64,000 nucleotides of DNA, from positions 1,893,954-1,957,953 of the forward strand of contig NZ_CP065691.1 in assembly GCF_016027715.1 (NCBI RefSeq). The letters are read 5' to 3'. The notes below the pieces were generated by a model. That model saw only the letters and a program-made list of their open reading frames with translations, was not told the origin of the DNA and did not search any database. Shown here one piece after another: positions 1 to 9,113 of this stretch. The position numbers and the translations under genes were made by a program. The stretch's first letter is position 1; the number at the start of each line of letters is the position of its first letter. The stretch is from Lactococcus garvieae. GTDB lineage: Bacteria > Bacillota > Bacilli > Lactobacillales > Streptococcaceae.

Positions 1-2
1 CC

Positions 3-905
3 ATCAGTATTCAGCAGGCCGCATCACTTTCCTATGATGTCCTATATTATATAGCGATTTTTGCTTGTTTCTCTTTAATGAGTAATTTGTGGACACGTAA
101 AGAAAAAATAGGATACAAATGGTATTTTTATCTCTTTTTCATAGCACTTCTTTTATTTATTCCTAAAGAAGCTGTGTTAGTTCTAGGAATTTACTTTTTG
201 ACATTGCCAATGCGTCTGTTCGGAGATAATAAGCTAACACGGTTGGTTGATAAATTTTGGAATTTCTGGGCTCGACATAAAAAAATAGCTTTACTAGCAA
301 TTATCGTTTTATTTTATGCCTTGTTTGTTTATGAATTCCGACAAGCAGGGGGGGCATTACGTGGTGTACAAATTATGTTTAATACTTTCTTCAGACCGGA
401 TTTCTACAATAATATGGATAGTGTCTTAGTCACAGGCATGATTGGTAATTTTGGGCAAATGACTTATCGGTTACCGGGATGGCTTGTAATTATTAACTTT
501 ATCTTCTTATTCATTCTGGGTCTCACAGAGAAAGAAGTGAAACTAGATCAACGAGTGGCAGTTTCTAGTGGTATAGCTTATACTTTAGTTGTGCTGATGA
601 CTGCTATTGCAATGTTTATGAGTTGGACTTTAAATCACCTACAGATTGCTGGTGCTTTGATAAGCTTGGGAAATCAAGGGCGCTATTATACACCATTTTT
701 AATTATACTCGTACCTATTATGTTAACATTGAAAAAGTGGGTGAAAGTGGAAATAAATGAAGCCTTCAAAAGAAGAGTTTTTAAGCTGCTCATGTTATTT
801 AATCTTTCCTTTTTTATAGTACTAACAATTTTATTTTACTATACCGCAGATCGAGGAGCCAACTTTTTACCTCACCTAATAATTTGGGCCAAAAATCTTA
901 TTTAA
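3..905 (+). CDS. DUF2142-type multi-span membrane protein, 5' end outside window
   Basis: The reading frame is open from the first bases, so the ATG at 78 is internal and the gene begins before the window. The visible part has about seven hydrophobic segments. Just before residue 1 of the internal ATG it encodes AASLSYDVLYY, which matches the SLSYDG segment of the complete DUF2142 protein at 9094-10470. DUF2142 proteins are polytopic, GT-C-like membrane proteins often found in surface polysaccharide clusters. By position it could be the membrane glycosyltransferase that adds a side sugar outside the cell, using the lipid-linked sugar made by the next two genes. Family assignment is fairly sure; function is inferred. 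Confidence 0.7.
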   Translation: MSIQQAASLSYDVLYYIAIFACFSLMSNLWTRKEKIGYKWYFYLFFIALLLFIPKEAVLVLGIYFLTLPMRLFGDNKLTRLVDKFWNFWARHKKIALLAIIVLFYALFVYEFRQAGGALRGVQIMFNTFFRPDFYNNMDSVLVTGMIGNFGQMTYRLPGWLVIINFIFLFILGLTEKEVKLDQRVAVSSGIAYTLVVLMTAIAMFMSWTLNHLQIAGALISLGNQGRYYTPFLIILVPIMLTLKKWVKVEINEAFKRRVFKLLMLFNLSFFIVLTILFYYTADRGANFLPHLIIWAKNLI

Positions 906-931
906 TAAAGGATTGATAGACATTTGGGAGT

Positions 932-960
932 TTGTTTTTCAACGAAATATAAGATATAAT
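932..960 (+). promoter_or_regulatory. Candidate sigma-A promoter upstream of the GT2 gene
   Basis: TTGTTT and TATAAT are separated by 17 bases, about 40 bases before the ATG at 1000. This suggests that the genes from 1000 onward can be transcribed separately from the DUF2142 gene. Confidence 0.55.
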
Positions 961-999
961 AAGTAAGATACGTTTTATGTAAATATTGTAAGGAATAAA

Positions 1000-1737
1000 A
1001 TGAAGAAAAAAACTGAACAGAAAATATTATTGATAATTCCTGCTTATAATGAATCTGAAGGAATCGTTAGTGTAATTGAAACAGTTGAGAATTATAGACA
1101 AAGATGTGAGTATCAATTGGATTATATTGTAATTAACGATGGATCAACAGATAATGAAGAAGAAGTTCTCCGCGCTCATAATATCCACCATGTGGAGTTA
1201 ATACAAAATTTAGGTATCGGAGGCGCTGTCCAAACTGGTTATATCTATGCTTTAGTAAATGATTATGATATTGCTATTCAATATGATGGAGATGGACAAC
1301 ACGATATTGAATCCCTACCAAATCTGGTTGAACCTATTTTGAGCGGAGAATCAGATTTTACAGTTGGGTCACGCTTTTTAGACGAGAGTAATTCAGAATT
1401 CAAGTCGTCTAAAGCCCGCCAGTTAGGTATTAAAATTTTGTCTTCGCTGATTTTTATGACCTCAAAATTTAGAATCAAAGATGTTACCAGTGGTTATCGA
1501 GCAGGAAATCGAAAAGTAATTGAACAGTTTACTAAACGGTACCCGAGACAGTATCCAGAACCAGAAAGTTATATGCATCTTTTCGCTAAAAATATACGTG
1601 TAAAGGAAGTTGGAGTACGTATGTTTGAAAGAACGACAGGCGTTTCCAGCATCAACTTACTCAAGGGAGCAAACTATATGATTAGTGTTTCTCTCGCGGT
1701 TTTAGTATCATCTTTGATTGGAAAGGAGAAAGGATAA
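1000..1737 (+). CDS. Family 2 glycosyltransferase, WpsA/DPM1-like (lipid-linked sugar synthesis)
   Basis: This 245-residue GT-A fold enzyme has LIIPAYNE at 11-18, INDGST at 45-50 and the metal-binding DGDGQHD at 96-102. A short hydrophobic tail near 227-242 suggests membrane association. Enzymes of this type move a sugar from a nucleotide donor to undecaprenyl phosphate at the inner membrane face. The stop overlaps the start of the DUF2304 gene, the same pairing as wpsA-wpsB in the Lactococcus lactis pellicle cluster. The ribosome binding site AAGGAA lies just upstream. The sugar it transfers cannot be told from sequence. Confidence 0.85.
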   Translation: MKKKTEQKILLIIPAYNESEGIVSVIETVENYRQRCEYQLDYIVINDGSTDNEEEVLRAHNIHHVELIQNLGIGGAVQTGYIYALVNDYDIAIQYDGDGQHDIESLPNLVEPILSGESDFTVGSRFLDESNSEFKSSKARQLGIKILSSLIFMTSKFRIKDVTSGYRAGNRKVIEQFTKRYPRQYPEPESYMHLFAKNIRVKEVGVRMFERTTGVSSINLLKGANYMISVSLAVLVSSLIGKEKG

Positions 1738-2096
1738 TGCCTACTCAATTACGGATTTTAGCGATTGTTTTATCTATTACTTTTTTCATCTATGTTATTC
1801 AGTTGATAAAAAAAGATAATGCTGAAATAAGACATATGCTTAAATGGTTTATTTTAGCACTTATCATCTTGTTTGGTGCACTCTTTCCTGATTTAGGAAG
1901 TAGCGTTGCCCATTTCTTGGGAATAAAGACTTTAACATCTCTATCTTTGTTTATACTCGTTGGTCTGCTTCTCTTAATATCTTTGAAGTATCAAATGTCA
2001 CTTATTTCTGCAGAAAAACAGATTAAGAACCTGGTACAGGAAGTTTCATTATTAAAGAAGAAAGTGGAAGAAGCTGACACTTTGGATAAGAACTAA
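1737..2096 (+). CDS. DUF2304 small membrane protein, WpsB-like partner of the upstream GT2
   Basis: This is a 119-residue protein with three membrane spans, at roughly 5-23, 34-53 and 65-87. A charged, helix-forming tail from 88 on looks like a coiled coil. The length and layout fit DUF2304, a family nearly always found beside GT2 enzymes that make lipid-linked sugars. It may help flip or present the lipid-sugar. The start codon shares a base with the stop codon of the GT2 gene, so the two are probably translated together. The biochemical role of the family is inferred. Confidence 0.8.
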   Translation: MPTQLRILAIVLSITFFIYVIQLIKKDNAEIRHMLKWFILALIILFGALFPDLGSSVAHFLGIKTLTSLSLFILVGLLLLISLKYQMSLISAEKQIKNLVQEVSLLKKKVEEADTLDKN

Positions 2097-2164
2097 GGAT
2101 CTTTTCATCAACCGGTTAGGCTGTTGTCTAGAGCAAACAGAGGAAAGGTTAGATTACACTACCC

Positions 2165-2962
2165 ATGCAAGACAAACATTTTGCACACACTTTTGTTATT
2201 TGTGCATATCAAGATTCACCCTACTTAGAAAAGTGTATTGAGTCTTTGTTATCACAGTCTTCTGTGATAGAAAAAAAATCAAAAGTCATCTTATATACAT
2301 CAACTCCGACAGAAACAATGTTCAATATCGCTGAAAAATACAATATTGAGCAATTTATTGGAAAAGGAGGAGGTATTGGTGCGGACTGGAATGGTGCCTT
2401 ATCTTTTGTTGACACAAAATATGCTACTATTGCGCATCAGGATGATACTTATGAGCCAGAATACGGAGCAAAAGTTTTACAAGAATTTGAATCCAAAGAA
2501 GATTTGAACATTGTTTTTTCTGATTATTATGAAACAGATGAAAATGATCAGCTTAGAAAGAGAAACCTAAATCTAAAAGTGAAAACTTTAGGTCTACGTC
2601 TGCTTTCTCTCTTTAATAATAAGGCTTACCAAAGACGTGTTTATTCTTTTGGGAATTTTATTTGTTGCCCAGCTGTCTCTTATAATATGGACCGCCTTAG
2701 TAATTTCAAATTTAACGAATCACTGCGTATGGCTTTGGATTGGGACGCTTGGGAGCGCATTATGCGTCGCCCAGGTTTTATCAAATATATTCCAGAAAGA
2801 TTAATGGCTCATCGTATACATAGTGATTCGGAAACAAGTGCTAATACGATTGATAAAAATAGAGAAAAAGAAGAATATGATATGTTTCGTCGATACTGGG
2901 GTGATAAAATGTCCCAGTTTCTTATGAAAATTTATGTGAATAATCAAAAAGGGAATATATAG
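2165..2962 (+). CDS. Family 2 (GT-A) glycosyltransferase
   Basis: This 265-residue protein has VICAYQDSPYLEKCIESLL near residues 11-29, typical of the nucleotide-sugar binding start of GT2 enzymes. HQDDTYEP at 91-98 supplies the DxD-like metal site. A later DWDAWERI segment near 194 resembles the acceptor-side motif ED/DWD. It has no membrane span and is probably a cytoplasmic enzyme that extends the repeat unit on its lipid carrier. The 68-base gap upstream holds no clear promoter, and the purine-rich AGAGGAAAGG lies rather far from the ATG. Donor and linkage are unknown. Confidence 0.8.
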   Translation: MQDKHFAHTFVICAYQDSPYLEKCIESLLSQSSVIEKKSKVILYTSTPTETMFNIAEKYNIEQFIGKGGGIGADWNGALSFVDTKYATIAHQDDTYEPEYGAKVLQEFESKEDLNIVFSDYYETDENDQLRKRNLNLKVKTLGLRLLSLFNNKAYQRRVYSFGNFICCPAVSYNMDRLSNFKFNESLRMALDWDAWERIMRRPGFIKYIPERLMAHRIHSDSETSANTIDKNREKEEYDMFRRYWGDKMSQFLMKIYVNNQKGNI

Positions 2963-2964
2963 TA

Positions 2965-4098
2965 ATGAAGAAAGTAACTTTTGCTGTTGGAGATTTACGT
3001 ATGGGTGGTTCTATGCGAGTACAGAGTGTAATTGCCAATAATTTAGATAAAGAGAAATATGATATTACCGTGTTTTCGATGAGAAAAGTTAAAAGTTATT
3101 TTCATTTAGATCCTGAGATAATATATTCTAAAAATGCAATAACCAATAATCAATTTAGAGGTATATTAGTAAAAACAGGTATTCAAAAATATATTTTGAG
3201 ACAACCTGTTGATATGACAGTTGTACCAAATGCTAAAATGATAAACGATCTAGTCAAATACGTTAAAGATAATAGAATTGAAACACTAGTGCTAGTTGAA
3301 CAATGGGCGGTAGTTGCTAAAGAGTTAAAAGAACAACTTCCAGCTACGAAATTGATTGCATGGCTGCATTTAAATGTGACAATATATGAATCGTTTTTAT
3401 ATGGTAAAAGTTATGCAAAATTAAAGAAAAGTTATGAGTATTGTGATTTAATATGTGTTTTAACTCAAGAAGATCGAGACACTTTAATTTCGAATGGGTT
3501 TGACAAAGTTAAAGTGATGCATAACCCACTGACAATTGAACAGCATAATGAGAAAGCAGATTTAGAGAGTAAGAAAATCAGTTTTGTAGGAAGAATTGAT
3601 TACCACCATAAGGGCTTAGATTATTTGCTCGAAGTTGCTCAACAGATGAGTGATGAGTGGAGTATTGAGATTGCTGGGAAAGGGATGTTATTTGAAGAAA
3701 AACGTTTTTCCCGAGAAATCAAAAAAAAAGGCCTTGATAAAAAAATCCACTGGTATGGAGCAAAAACAGGAGAAGACTTAAAAAAACATTTCCAAGATAG
3801 TTCTATATTTATTAGCACAAGTCGTTTTGAAGGGTTTCCGTTAGTTTTTGCTGAAGCAATGAGCTTTGGCTTACCGGTATTGGCCATGAAAAATTCAGGA
3901 TCAGAGGAAGTGCTGAACAAAGGAGAATATGGTATTTTAGTGGATCAAGGAGATACTTGTGACTTTACAAAAAAATTGAAACAACTTCAAGAGACAATGG
4001 ATTTAAAAGTTAAATATGGAACACTTTCTAAGAAAAGATCAGAAATGTTTAGCATAGATAAAATTATTACTCTTTGGGAGGAAATACTTGATTACTAA
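2965..4098 (+). CDS. Family 4 (GT-B) glycosyltransferase
   Basis: This 377-residue protein begins with the glycine-rich GDLRMGGSMR loop at 9-18, typical of GT4 acceptor domains. The C-terminal donor domain has FVGRID near 205, an IEIAGKG segment near 230 and EGFPLVFAEAMSFGLPV near 288-304, which contains the family's EX7E nucleotide-sugar motif. It starts two bases after the preceding stop, so it lies in the same transcript. It probably adds a sugar to the cytoplasmic, lipid-linked repeat unit. The exact sugar is not readable from sequence. Confidence 0.87.
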   Translation: MKKVTFAVGDLRMGGSMRVQSVIANNLDKEKYDITVFSMRKVKSYFHLDPEIIYSKNAITNNQFRGILVKTGIQKYILRQPVDMTVVPNAKMINDLVKYVKDNRIETLVLVEQWAVVAKELKEQLPATKLIAWLHLNVTIYESFLYGKSYAKLKKSYEYCDLICVLTQEDRDTLISNGFDKVKVMHNPLTIEQHNEKADLESKKISFVGRIDYHHKGLDYLLEVAQQMSDEWSIEIAGKGMLFEEKRFSREIKKKGLDKKIHWYGAKTGEDLKKHFQDSSIFISTSRFEGFPLVFAEAMSFGLPVLAMKNSGSEEVLNKGEYGILVDQGDTCDFTKKLKQLQETMDLKVKYGTLSKKRSEMFSIDKIITLWEEILDY

Positions 4099-4119
4099 AG
4101 TTAACTAGAGAGATAGATT

Positions 4120-5130
4120 ATGAAAGAAAAGATAACAGATAAAATTGACTTCGTGGTAACTTATTTAGATGGTGCAGACGCGGAATGGATTAAAGAAAAA
4201 GCAAAGTATAGTGGGGAAGCTATAGAGAAAACCTTAAATTCAGAAGATAGGTTTAGAAATTTAGAAAATTTTCATTATTGGTTTAGAGCTGTTGAAAAAT
4301 ATGCACCGTGGGTCAATAAAATTCATTTAATAACATGGGGCCATGTACCAGAATGGTTAGATATTGAAAATCCAAAATTGAACATTGTAAACCATGAAGA
4401 TTATATTGAAGATAAGTATCTTCCCACTTTCAATTCGAATGTTATTGAACTTAACTTAGATCAAATCGATGAGCTATCCGAGCAATTTGTTAACTTCAAT
4501 GATGATATGTTTTTGTGTTCTGAAACGAGAGCTGAGGACTTTTTTTATCAAGGACAACCACGTTTGCAAATGATGTATATGCCTATTCAGGCTGTTGAAA
4601 AATTTAGCTCTGTTTTGTTTAATAATACTCTAGTCTTAAATCAATTGCCATACCCAAAGAAAGTGTTAAATAAAAAAATGTATTCAACAAAAAATGGCTT
4701 GTTTTCGGTTCTTTCGAATATTTACTTGACGCCATTGTTAAAGTATTTTGATAAATTTATGGGTTTCATGCCTGATCACTTACCTTATGCTCTTTCAAAA
4801 AGTTCAATGAAAGAACTAAAAACTAAAGCTACGGAACCTTTTAGGGAAACGAGTAATCATAAATTTAGAACAGTTAGTGATATCAATATCTGGTTATGCC
4901 AAGACTATCTTAGAGCAACGGGAAATTTTTACCCACGTAACTCTTTTAAATTTGGAAAACTTATAGAAGTGAAAAGAGGTGTAGATTATAGAAGTGCCCT
5001 TTTTTCCAAGTATAAAGTAGTGTGCATAAATGATTCCAACTGTGATATATCAGAATTTGTAGACGAAAAAAATACAATACTTAAGTTATTAGAAGAGAAA
5101 TTTCCAGAGAAAAGTAAATTTGAAAAGTAA
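4120..5130 (+). CDS. Stealth-family sugar-phosphate transferase
   Basis: This 336-residue protein shows the conserved regions of the Stealth family. CR1 is IDFVVTYLDGAD at 9-20. CR2 runs from RFRNLENFHYW through EKYAPWV and EWLDIENPKLNIVNHEDY to NFNDDMFL near 126-133. CR3/CR4-like parts follow near 225 and 250. Stealth enzymes move hexose-1-phosphate to a glycan acceptor, making phosphodiester links in capsules and in teichoic-acid-like polymers. The surface polymer made here may therefore contain phosphate, as the L. lactis pellicle does. AGAGAG upstream is a modest ribosome binding site. Confidence 0.85.
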   Translation: MKEKITDKIDFVVTYLDGADAEWIKEKAKYSGEAIEKTLNSEDRFRNLENFHYWFRAVEKYAPWVNKIHLITWGHVPEWLDIENPKLNIVNHEDYIEDKYLPTFNSNVIELNLDQIDELSEQFVNFNDDMFLCSETRAEDFFYQGQPRLQMMYMPIQAVEKFSSVLFNNTLVLNQLPYPKKVLNKKMYSTKNGLFSVLSNIYLTPLLKYFDKFMGFMPDHLPYALSKSSMKELKTKATEPFRETSNHKFRTVSDINIWLCQDYLRATGNFYPRNSFKFGKLIEVKRGVDYRSALFSKYKVVCINDSNCDISEFVDEKNTILKLLEEKFPEKSKFEK

Positions 5131-5260
5131 ACGGAAGTAAAATCTATTATTGTGCTGGTTAGAATAAAGGCTTGTGAATTTTGTAAGAAAAGTGAATGTT
5201 TCTTAAAGATATGGGGAATTCTTCAAAAATTTAAAGAAAGTACATAGTATAGGAGAGAAG

Positions 5261-6235
5261 ATGAAAAAAATTATATTGAATGCGAGTGGCCGCCTCGGTA
5301 ATCAACTTTTTCAATATGGATTTGCTAAGAAAGTACAAAATAATCTGGGTGGAAAAATCCTAATCAATTTTAACGATATTGAAGCTAAAGATAAAGAGTT
5401 TCCTAATCAAAATTGGGAAGATAGTTTGAAAGGATTTCGAGTAGAATATGAAAAAATTTCTTTGCCTAAAAAGGAGTTTATAATTTCTTTTTTTTCTGTA
5501 AAACAAAAACTTTTAATATTAATTCACTTTATTTTAGTTCGAACAATATTTAAAGCGGAAAATTTCAAAACATATGAAAATTTGAATACTCTTAGTAAAA
5601 AATATGCTAATTTTTTGTATAGGAATGCCTTATATATGTTTCCTATATTATCAGGAGCTTATGCGCCTTCTACAAAGGATGAAGCTTTTTTAAATGGAAA
5701 GTTTGAAGTTGCTCATTATTTTGAAGAAGTTTCTGATGAATTAAAAGCAGAGATCGTACCTAAAGCACCTCCTCTAGAACAAAATATACCTTTTTTAAAT
5801 ATTATTGGAAGTAGCCAAAGTGTTTGTATAACTATTCGTAGAGGTGACTATCTCTCTGATAAAAACAGTACGAATTTTTTTCATTGTGATGAAAAATACT
5901 TTGATAAGGGAATTAAGATTATAAAAAGTAAAGTTAAGAATCCGGTTTTCTTTTTCTTTAGCGATGATCTTGATTATGCCAGAGAATTTGCACAGGCATA
6001 TTTAAGTAAAAATGATAAATATTATATAGAATTACCCGGAAATCCAATATGGGAAAAATTAAGAATAATGAGTGCATGTAAGCACTTCATTATTTCTAAT
6101 TCTACTTTTTCTTGGTGGGCACAGTTCTTAGGTAAAAATCCAGATAAAATTGTTATTGGTCCAAAAACTTGGTTTCCGCCAAAATCCGAGTATAATGGGG
6201 ATGCTCTATTACAAGATACTTGGATAAAGATTTAA
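5261..6235 (+). CDS. Family 11 glycosyltransferase (alpha-1,2-fucosyltransferase-like)
   Basis: This 324-residue protein has three landmarks of GT11. GRLGNQLFQYGFAKK lies at 10-24, the donor-binding TIRRGDYL near 190, and SNSTFSWWAQFLG near 279. Family members transfer L-fucose or a related deoxy sugar in alpha-1,2 linkage. In a lactococcal cluster the donor could equally be another GDP or dTDP sugar, because no GDP-fucose synthesis genes lie in the window. A 130-base gap separates it from the Stealth gene, and AGGAGAG precedes the ATG. Confidence 0.83.
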   Translation: MKKIILNASGRLGNQLFQYGFAKKVQNNLGGKILINFNDIEAKDKEFPNQNWEDSLKGFRVEYEKISLPKKEFIISFFSVKQKLLILIHFILVRTIFKAENFKTYENLNTLSKKYANFLYRNALYMFPILSGAYAPSTKDEAFLNGKFEVAHYFEEVSDELKAEIVPKAPPLEQNIPFLNIIGSSQSVCITIRRGDYLSDKNSTNFFHCDEKYFDKGIKIIKSKVKNPVFFFFSDDLDYAREFAQAYLSKNDKYYIELPGNPIWEKLRIMSACKHFIISNSTFSWWAQFLGKNPDKIVIGPKTWFPPKSEYNGDALLQDTWIKI

Positions 6236-6249
6236 GGTGAGAAGGTATT

Positions 6250-7320
6250 ATGCTTATGTTAATGGAACAGGAAGATTTATTAGTTTCGGTAATTATACCT
6301 TGCTATAATGTGGAAAATTTTGTTGAAGTTTCTCTTAAGAGTGTATTAAAGCAAACTTACCGTAACTTAGAGATTATTATTATTAATGATGGGAGTACAG
6401 ATAGGACTTTAGAAATTCTAGAAGAATTTAAAAGACTAGATTCACGTATTAGCTTAATATCACAAGAGAATAAGGGACAGAGTGTTGCAAGAAATAAAGG
6501 AATTTCCTTAGCCAGTGGTAAATACTTGTGTTTTATTGATAGTGATGATTTTATACAACAAGACATGATTGAAGTTCTACTTACACAAGCATTAAAAGAA
6601 GGCTCCGATATTATAAGTTGTGGAGTAAGACGTTATAATTTGAAGAAAGATTCTACTACTTATTTTCCATTGTATACAGAAAGTGCCCTCATACAAATCA
6701 ATAGTTATACACAGGATAATGTTATGGGAGCTTTCTTAAAAGGAGAGGGATTTAATAGAGGGCCAGTTGCGACTTTGTATTGTTCTAGTTTATTTGATGG
6801 TATTCGTTTTGAGACAGGTAGATTGCACGAGGATAATTTTTTCAACTATCAGATGTTTTCCAAAGCTCAAAAAGCCACAGCAATTGCTTATGATGCTTAC
6901 TTTTATGTTGATAATTTTAGCAGTTCTACAAAATCGAAATTCACTTTGAGGCATATTGATAAGATAACTGAAGAGCAAAAGATTTTAAAGGAAGTCTTGA
7001 AACATTACCCTCACTATAAGAATGTAGAAAAAAATAACCTTGCTGTACGCTATTGTTGGGTATTTACAAAATTATTTAGAGATAGCACAATAAGAGAATT
7101 ATTACATGGTAAGGTTAGATATAATATAGAAGAAATAAAAAAGTATTATAAAGAAGACGAAAAAGAATTTTTTAAAAGTGGGGGGGTATCTTTAAAATGG
7201 AGATTTTTACTAAAGGGGTTTACCAAATTACCAGCGTTACTTTTGTTACCATTCTATAAAATAATAACATCAATTTTAAAGTTATTCAGTAAACTGAAAA
7301 GATTAAAGGATAAAAAATGA
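6250..7320 (+). CDS. Family 2 glycosyltransferase with C-terminal extension
   Basis: This 356-residue protein has VSVIIPCYNVENFV near 11-24, IINDGSTD near 46 and the catalytic IDSDDFI near 95-101, the standard GT2 set. The part after about residue 230 is basic and ends with an amphipathic or hydrophobic stretch around 315-345, which may hold the enzyme at the membrane. The start is set by GAAGG seven bases upstream of ATG 6250; a second ATG at 6256 is possible. Its stop overlaps the start of the next gene in ATGA, so the pair is translationally coupled. Confidence 0.83.
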   Translation: MLMLMEQEDLLVSVIIPCYNVENFVEVSLKSVLKQTYRNLEIIIINDGSTDRTLEILEEFKRLDSRISLISQENKGQSVARNKGISLASGKYLCFIDSDDFIQQDMIEVLLTQALKEGSDIISCGVRRYNLKKDSTTYFPLYTESALIQINSYTQDNVMGAFLKGEGFNRGPVATLYCSSLFDGIRFETGRLHEDNFFNYQMFSKAQKATAIAYDAYFYVDNFSSSTKSKFTLRHIDKITEEQKILKEVLKHYPHYKNVEKNNLAVRYCWVFTKLFRDSTIRELLHGKVRYNIEEIKKYYKEDEKEFFKSGGVSLKWRFLLKGFTKLPALLLLPFYKIITSILKLFSKLKRLKDKK

Positions 7321-9113
7321 AGCGAATAAAGATATCTATATTTTTCATATTTGTCTTTGGATTAATTGGTATTTTTAGTACTAATGTATCAGCAAATAGC
7401 AAACTAGTCAATAATGTAAAACTAGTTGTGAGTAATAATGGACAACCGGTCTATAACACACTTTTTACAGCAAGAAGTTTAGAACCTGCTTATAATAAAA
7501 TTAAGACAGGGGAAATAACAGATGAAGATATGAATTCAGTTGCGTGGAAAAATTTGGAATCTGGTAATGTTGATATTTCTAAAAAATTCAACATTGGTAA
7601 AGGAAATGTACATTCACATAGTGAAACTATTGATATTTTGGAAGACTTGGTTAAAGAAGGCGGAAATGGTATTGCATTAATTAATTCTTTTAACGAACCT
7701 GTACCATCCTATGCATTTCATTGGCCAGGAAACTCTTCTAGAAGATTTACAAATAATCAGGGAATAGCAGAAGCAAATATTCCTAGGGGGCTTGTAGGTA
7801 TTTTTAGTTCAAGTAGTAATACCAGTCTTTTGAAAATAGTAAATGTTACTAATGATACTAAAGAAATTAACTTGGATAAGGTTAATAGTTCAGATATTAT
7901 ACATGGTGAAATTACTAACTTCACGAATGAGAACCAATTTAATAACAGACAATATGTGGTTGAATATGGTCAAGAGATAGTTTATAAATTAACGTTAAAG
8001 AAAGAGTTTCTCACTGCTTCCACAACAATCGATATTCATCCACAATCTAATCTTATTATTGACAGTATCTCTATTCCCTATACTAAAAATAGTATATTTT
8101 CAGAACAACCAACGCCACAAAGCTTTGGTGTAACCCCAAATACCTCCTTTAGTAATGAAGCGATGCTGTCCCAGATGACCCAAGACATTCAGACAAATTT
8201 ATATAATGGAACAACTGATCGCTATAATATCCCGATAATAGATAATCAAACTGATATTACAATTGAAATAAAAGCGCACATTGATCCAAACGTTAAATTT
8301 TCTACAAAAGTTTACGGCATATCAGCTAACATTCCTGAGAGTCAAGTGGATATAACTATAGGTGGAGAAAACATTCACCCTAATACAAGTTTCTTCATGA
8401 ATATCACGGCAAACAATGGCGAGCAGAGTGTTGATTACGCCATGCCAGTTGTTCGAACTAGTGGTGCAAATTTTGTTACAGTAAAATCTTCAGAAAAAAA
8501 ACTAGTAAGTGGATATAGCTACTTTCTTGGCTATAAAGATAATGAAAAAAATTATATTTATTCTGATACGGGTTGGAAACAAGTAGAGGGTAGCCTAACT
8601 GATTTAAATAATTCTCAATACCGTGTGTTTTCAGGAGGTAAGATTTATTATTTAGGAAGTGGATTTTCTATGGACATACCTTTAACATCAAATTTATTTA
8701 GTTTCAACGAAGAAGAAAACATTTTAGCTAATCAGTCTTTAATTAAGTTTATAGGATTGGGGCAGGGGAGGAAGTATTTTCTCTATAGTACGAACTCACC
8801 TAAGGACAGTTTGAATGTGAAAGAAGAAATACCATTTGAAGTTTCAAGTACAGATTATCTTACCCCTTCTGGAAATTTATCTACACGCTCAACTATTGGT
8901 TTTGCTAAAAGTCAAGACTTTAATATTAATAATCAAATTCCTGATTATAGTGCGGGAAATATAGAATATCAAGCCATTTCAGTAGATGGCTCTAAAAAGA
9001 GTGATGCAAGTAGACGTATTATTACTTTTGTAATAATAAGTATCCTTTTAATTGGAACTTTTGGTGTAATCTTAGTAAGATTGGGAGACAAGAATGATGA
9101 AAAATATTATTGA
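7317..9113 (+). CDS. Secreted, C-terminally membrane-anchored protein of unknown function
   Basis: This 598-residue protein has a signal peptide (basic start, hydrophobic core to about 23, cleavage near VSA-NS) and a single C-terminal span near 568-588 with a short charged tail. The region between is polar, rich in Asn, Ser, Thr and Ile, and predicted extracellular with a beta-rich look. I do not recognise a domain, and there is no LPXTG motif or cysteine lipobox. It overlaps its neighbours by 4 and 20 bases, so it is an integral part of the polysaccharide operon. A protein held outside the cell among glycosyltransferases could be a glycan-binding or assembly factor, but this is a guess from position. 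Confidence 0.6.
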   Translation: MKRIKISIFFIFVFGLIGIFSTNVSANSKLVNNVKLVVSNNGQPVYNTLFTARSLEPAYNKIKTGEITDEDMNSVAWKNLESGNVDISKKFNIGKGNVHSHSETIDILEDLVKEGGNGIALINSFNEPVPSYAFHWPGNSSRRFTNNQGIAEANIPRGLVGIFSSSSNTSLLKIVNVTNDTKEINLDKVNSSDIIHGEITNFTNENQFNNRQYVVEYGQEIVYKLTLKKEFLTASTTIDIHPQSNLIIDSISIPYTKNSIFSEQPTPQSFGVTPNTSFSNEAMLSQMTQDIQTNLYNGTTDRYNIPIIDNQTDITIEIKAHIDPNVKFSTKVYGISANIPESQVDITIGGENIHPNTSFFMNITANNGEQSVDYAMPVVRTSGANFVTVKSSEKKLVSGYSYFLGYKDNEKNYIYSDTGWKQVEGSLTDLNNSQYRVFSGGKIYYLGSGFSMDIPLTSNLFSFNEEENILANQSLIKFIGLGQGRKYFLYSTNSPKDSLNVKEEIPFEVSSTDYLTPSGNLSTRSTIGFAKSQDFNINNQIPDYSAGNIEYQAISVDGSKKSDASRRIITFVIISILLIGTFGVILVRLGDKNDEKYY

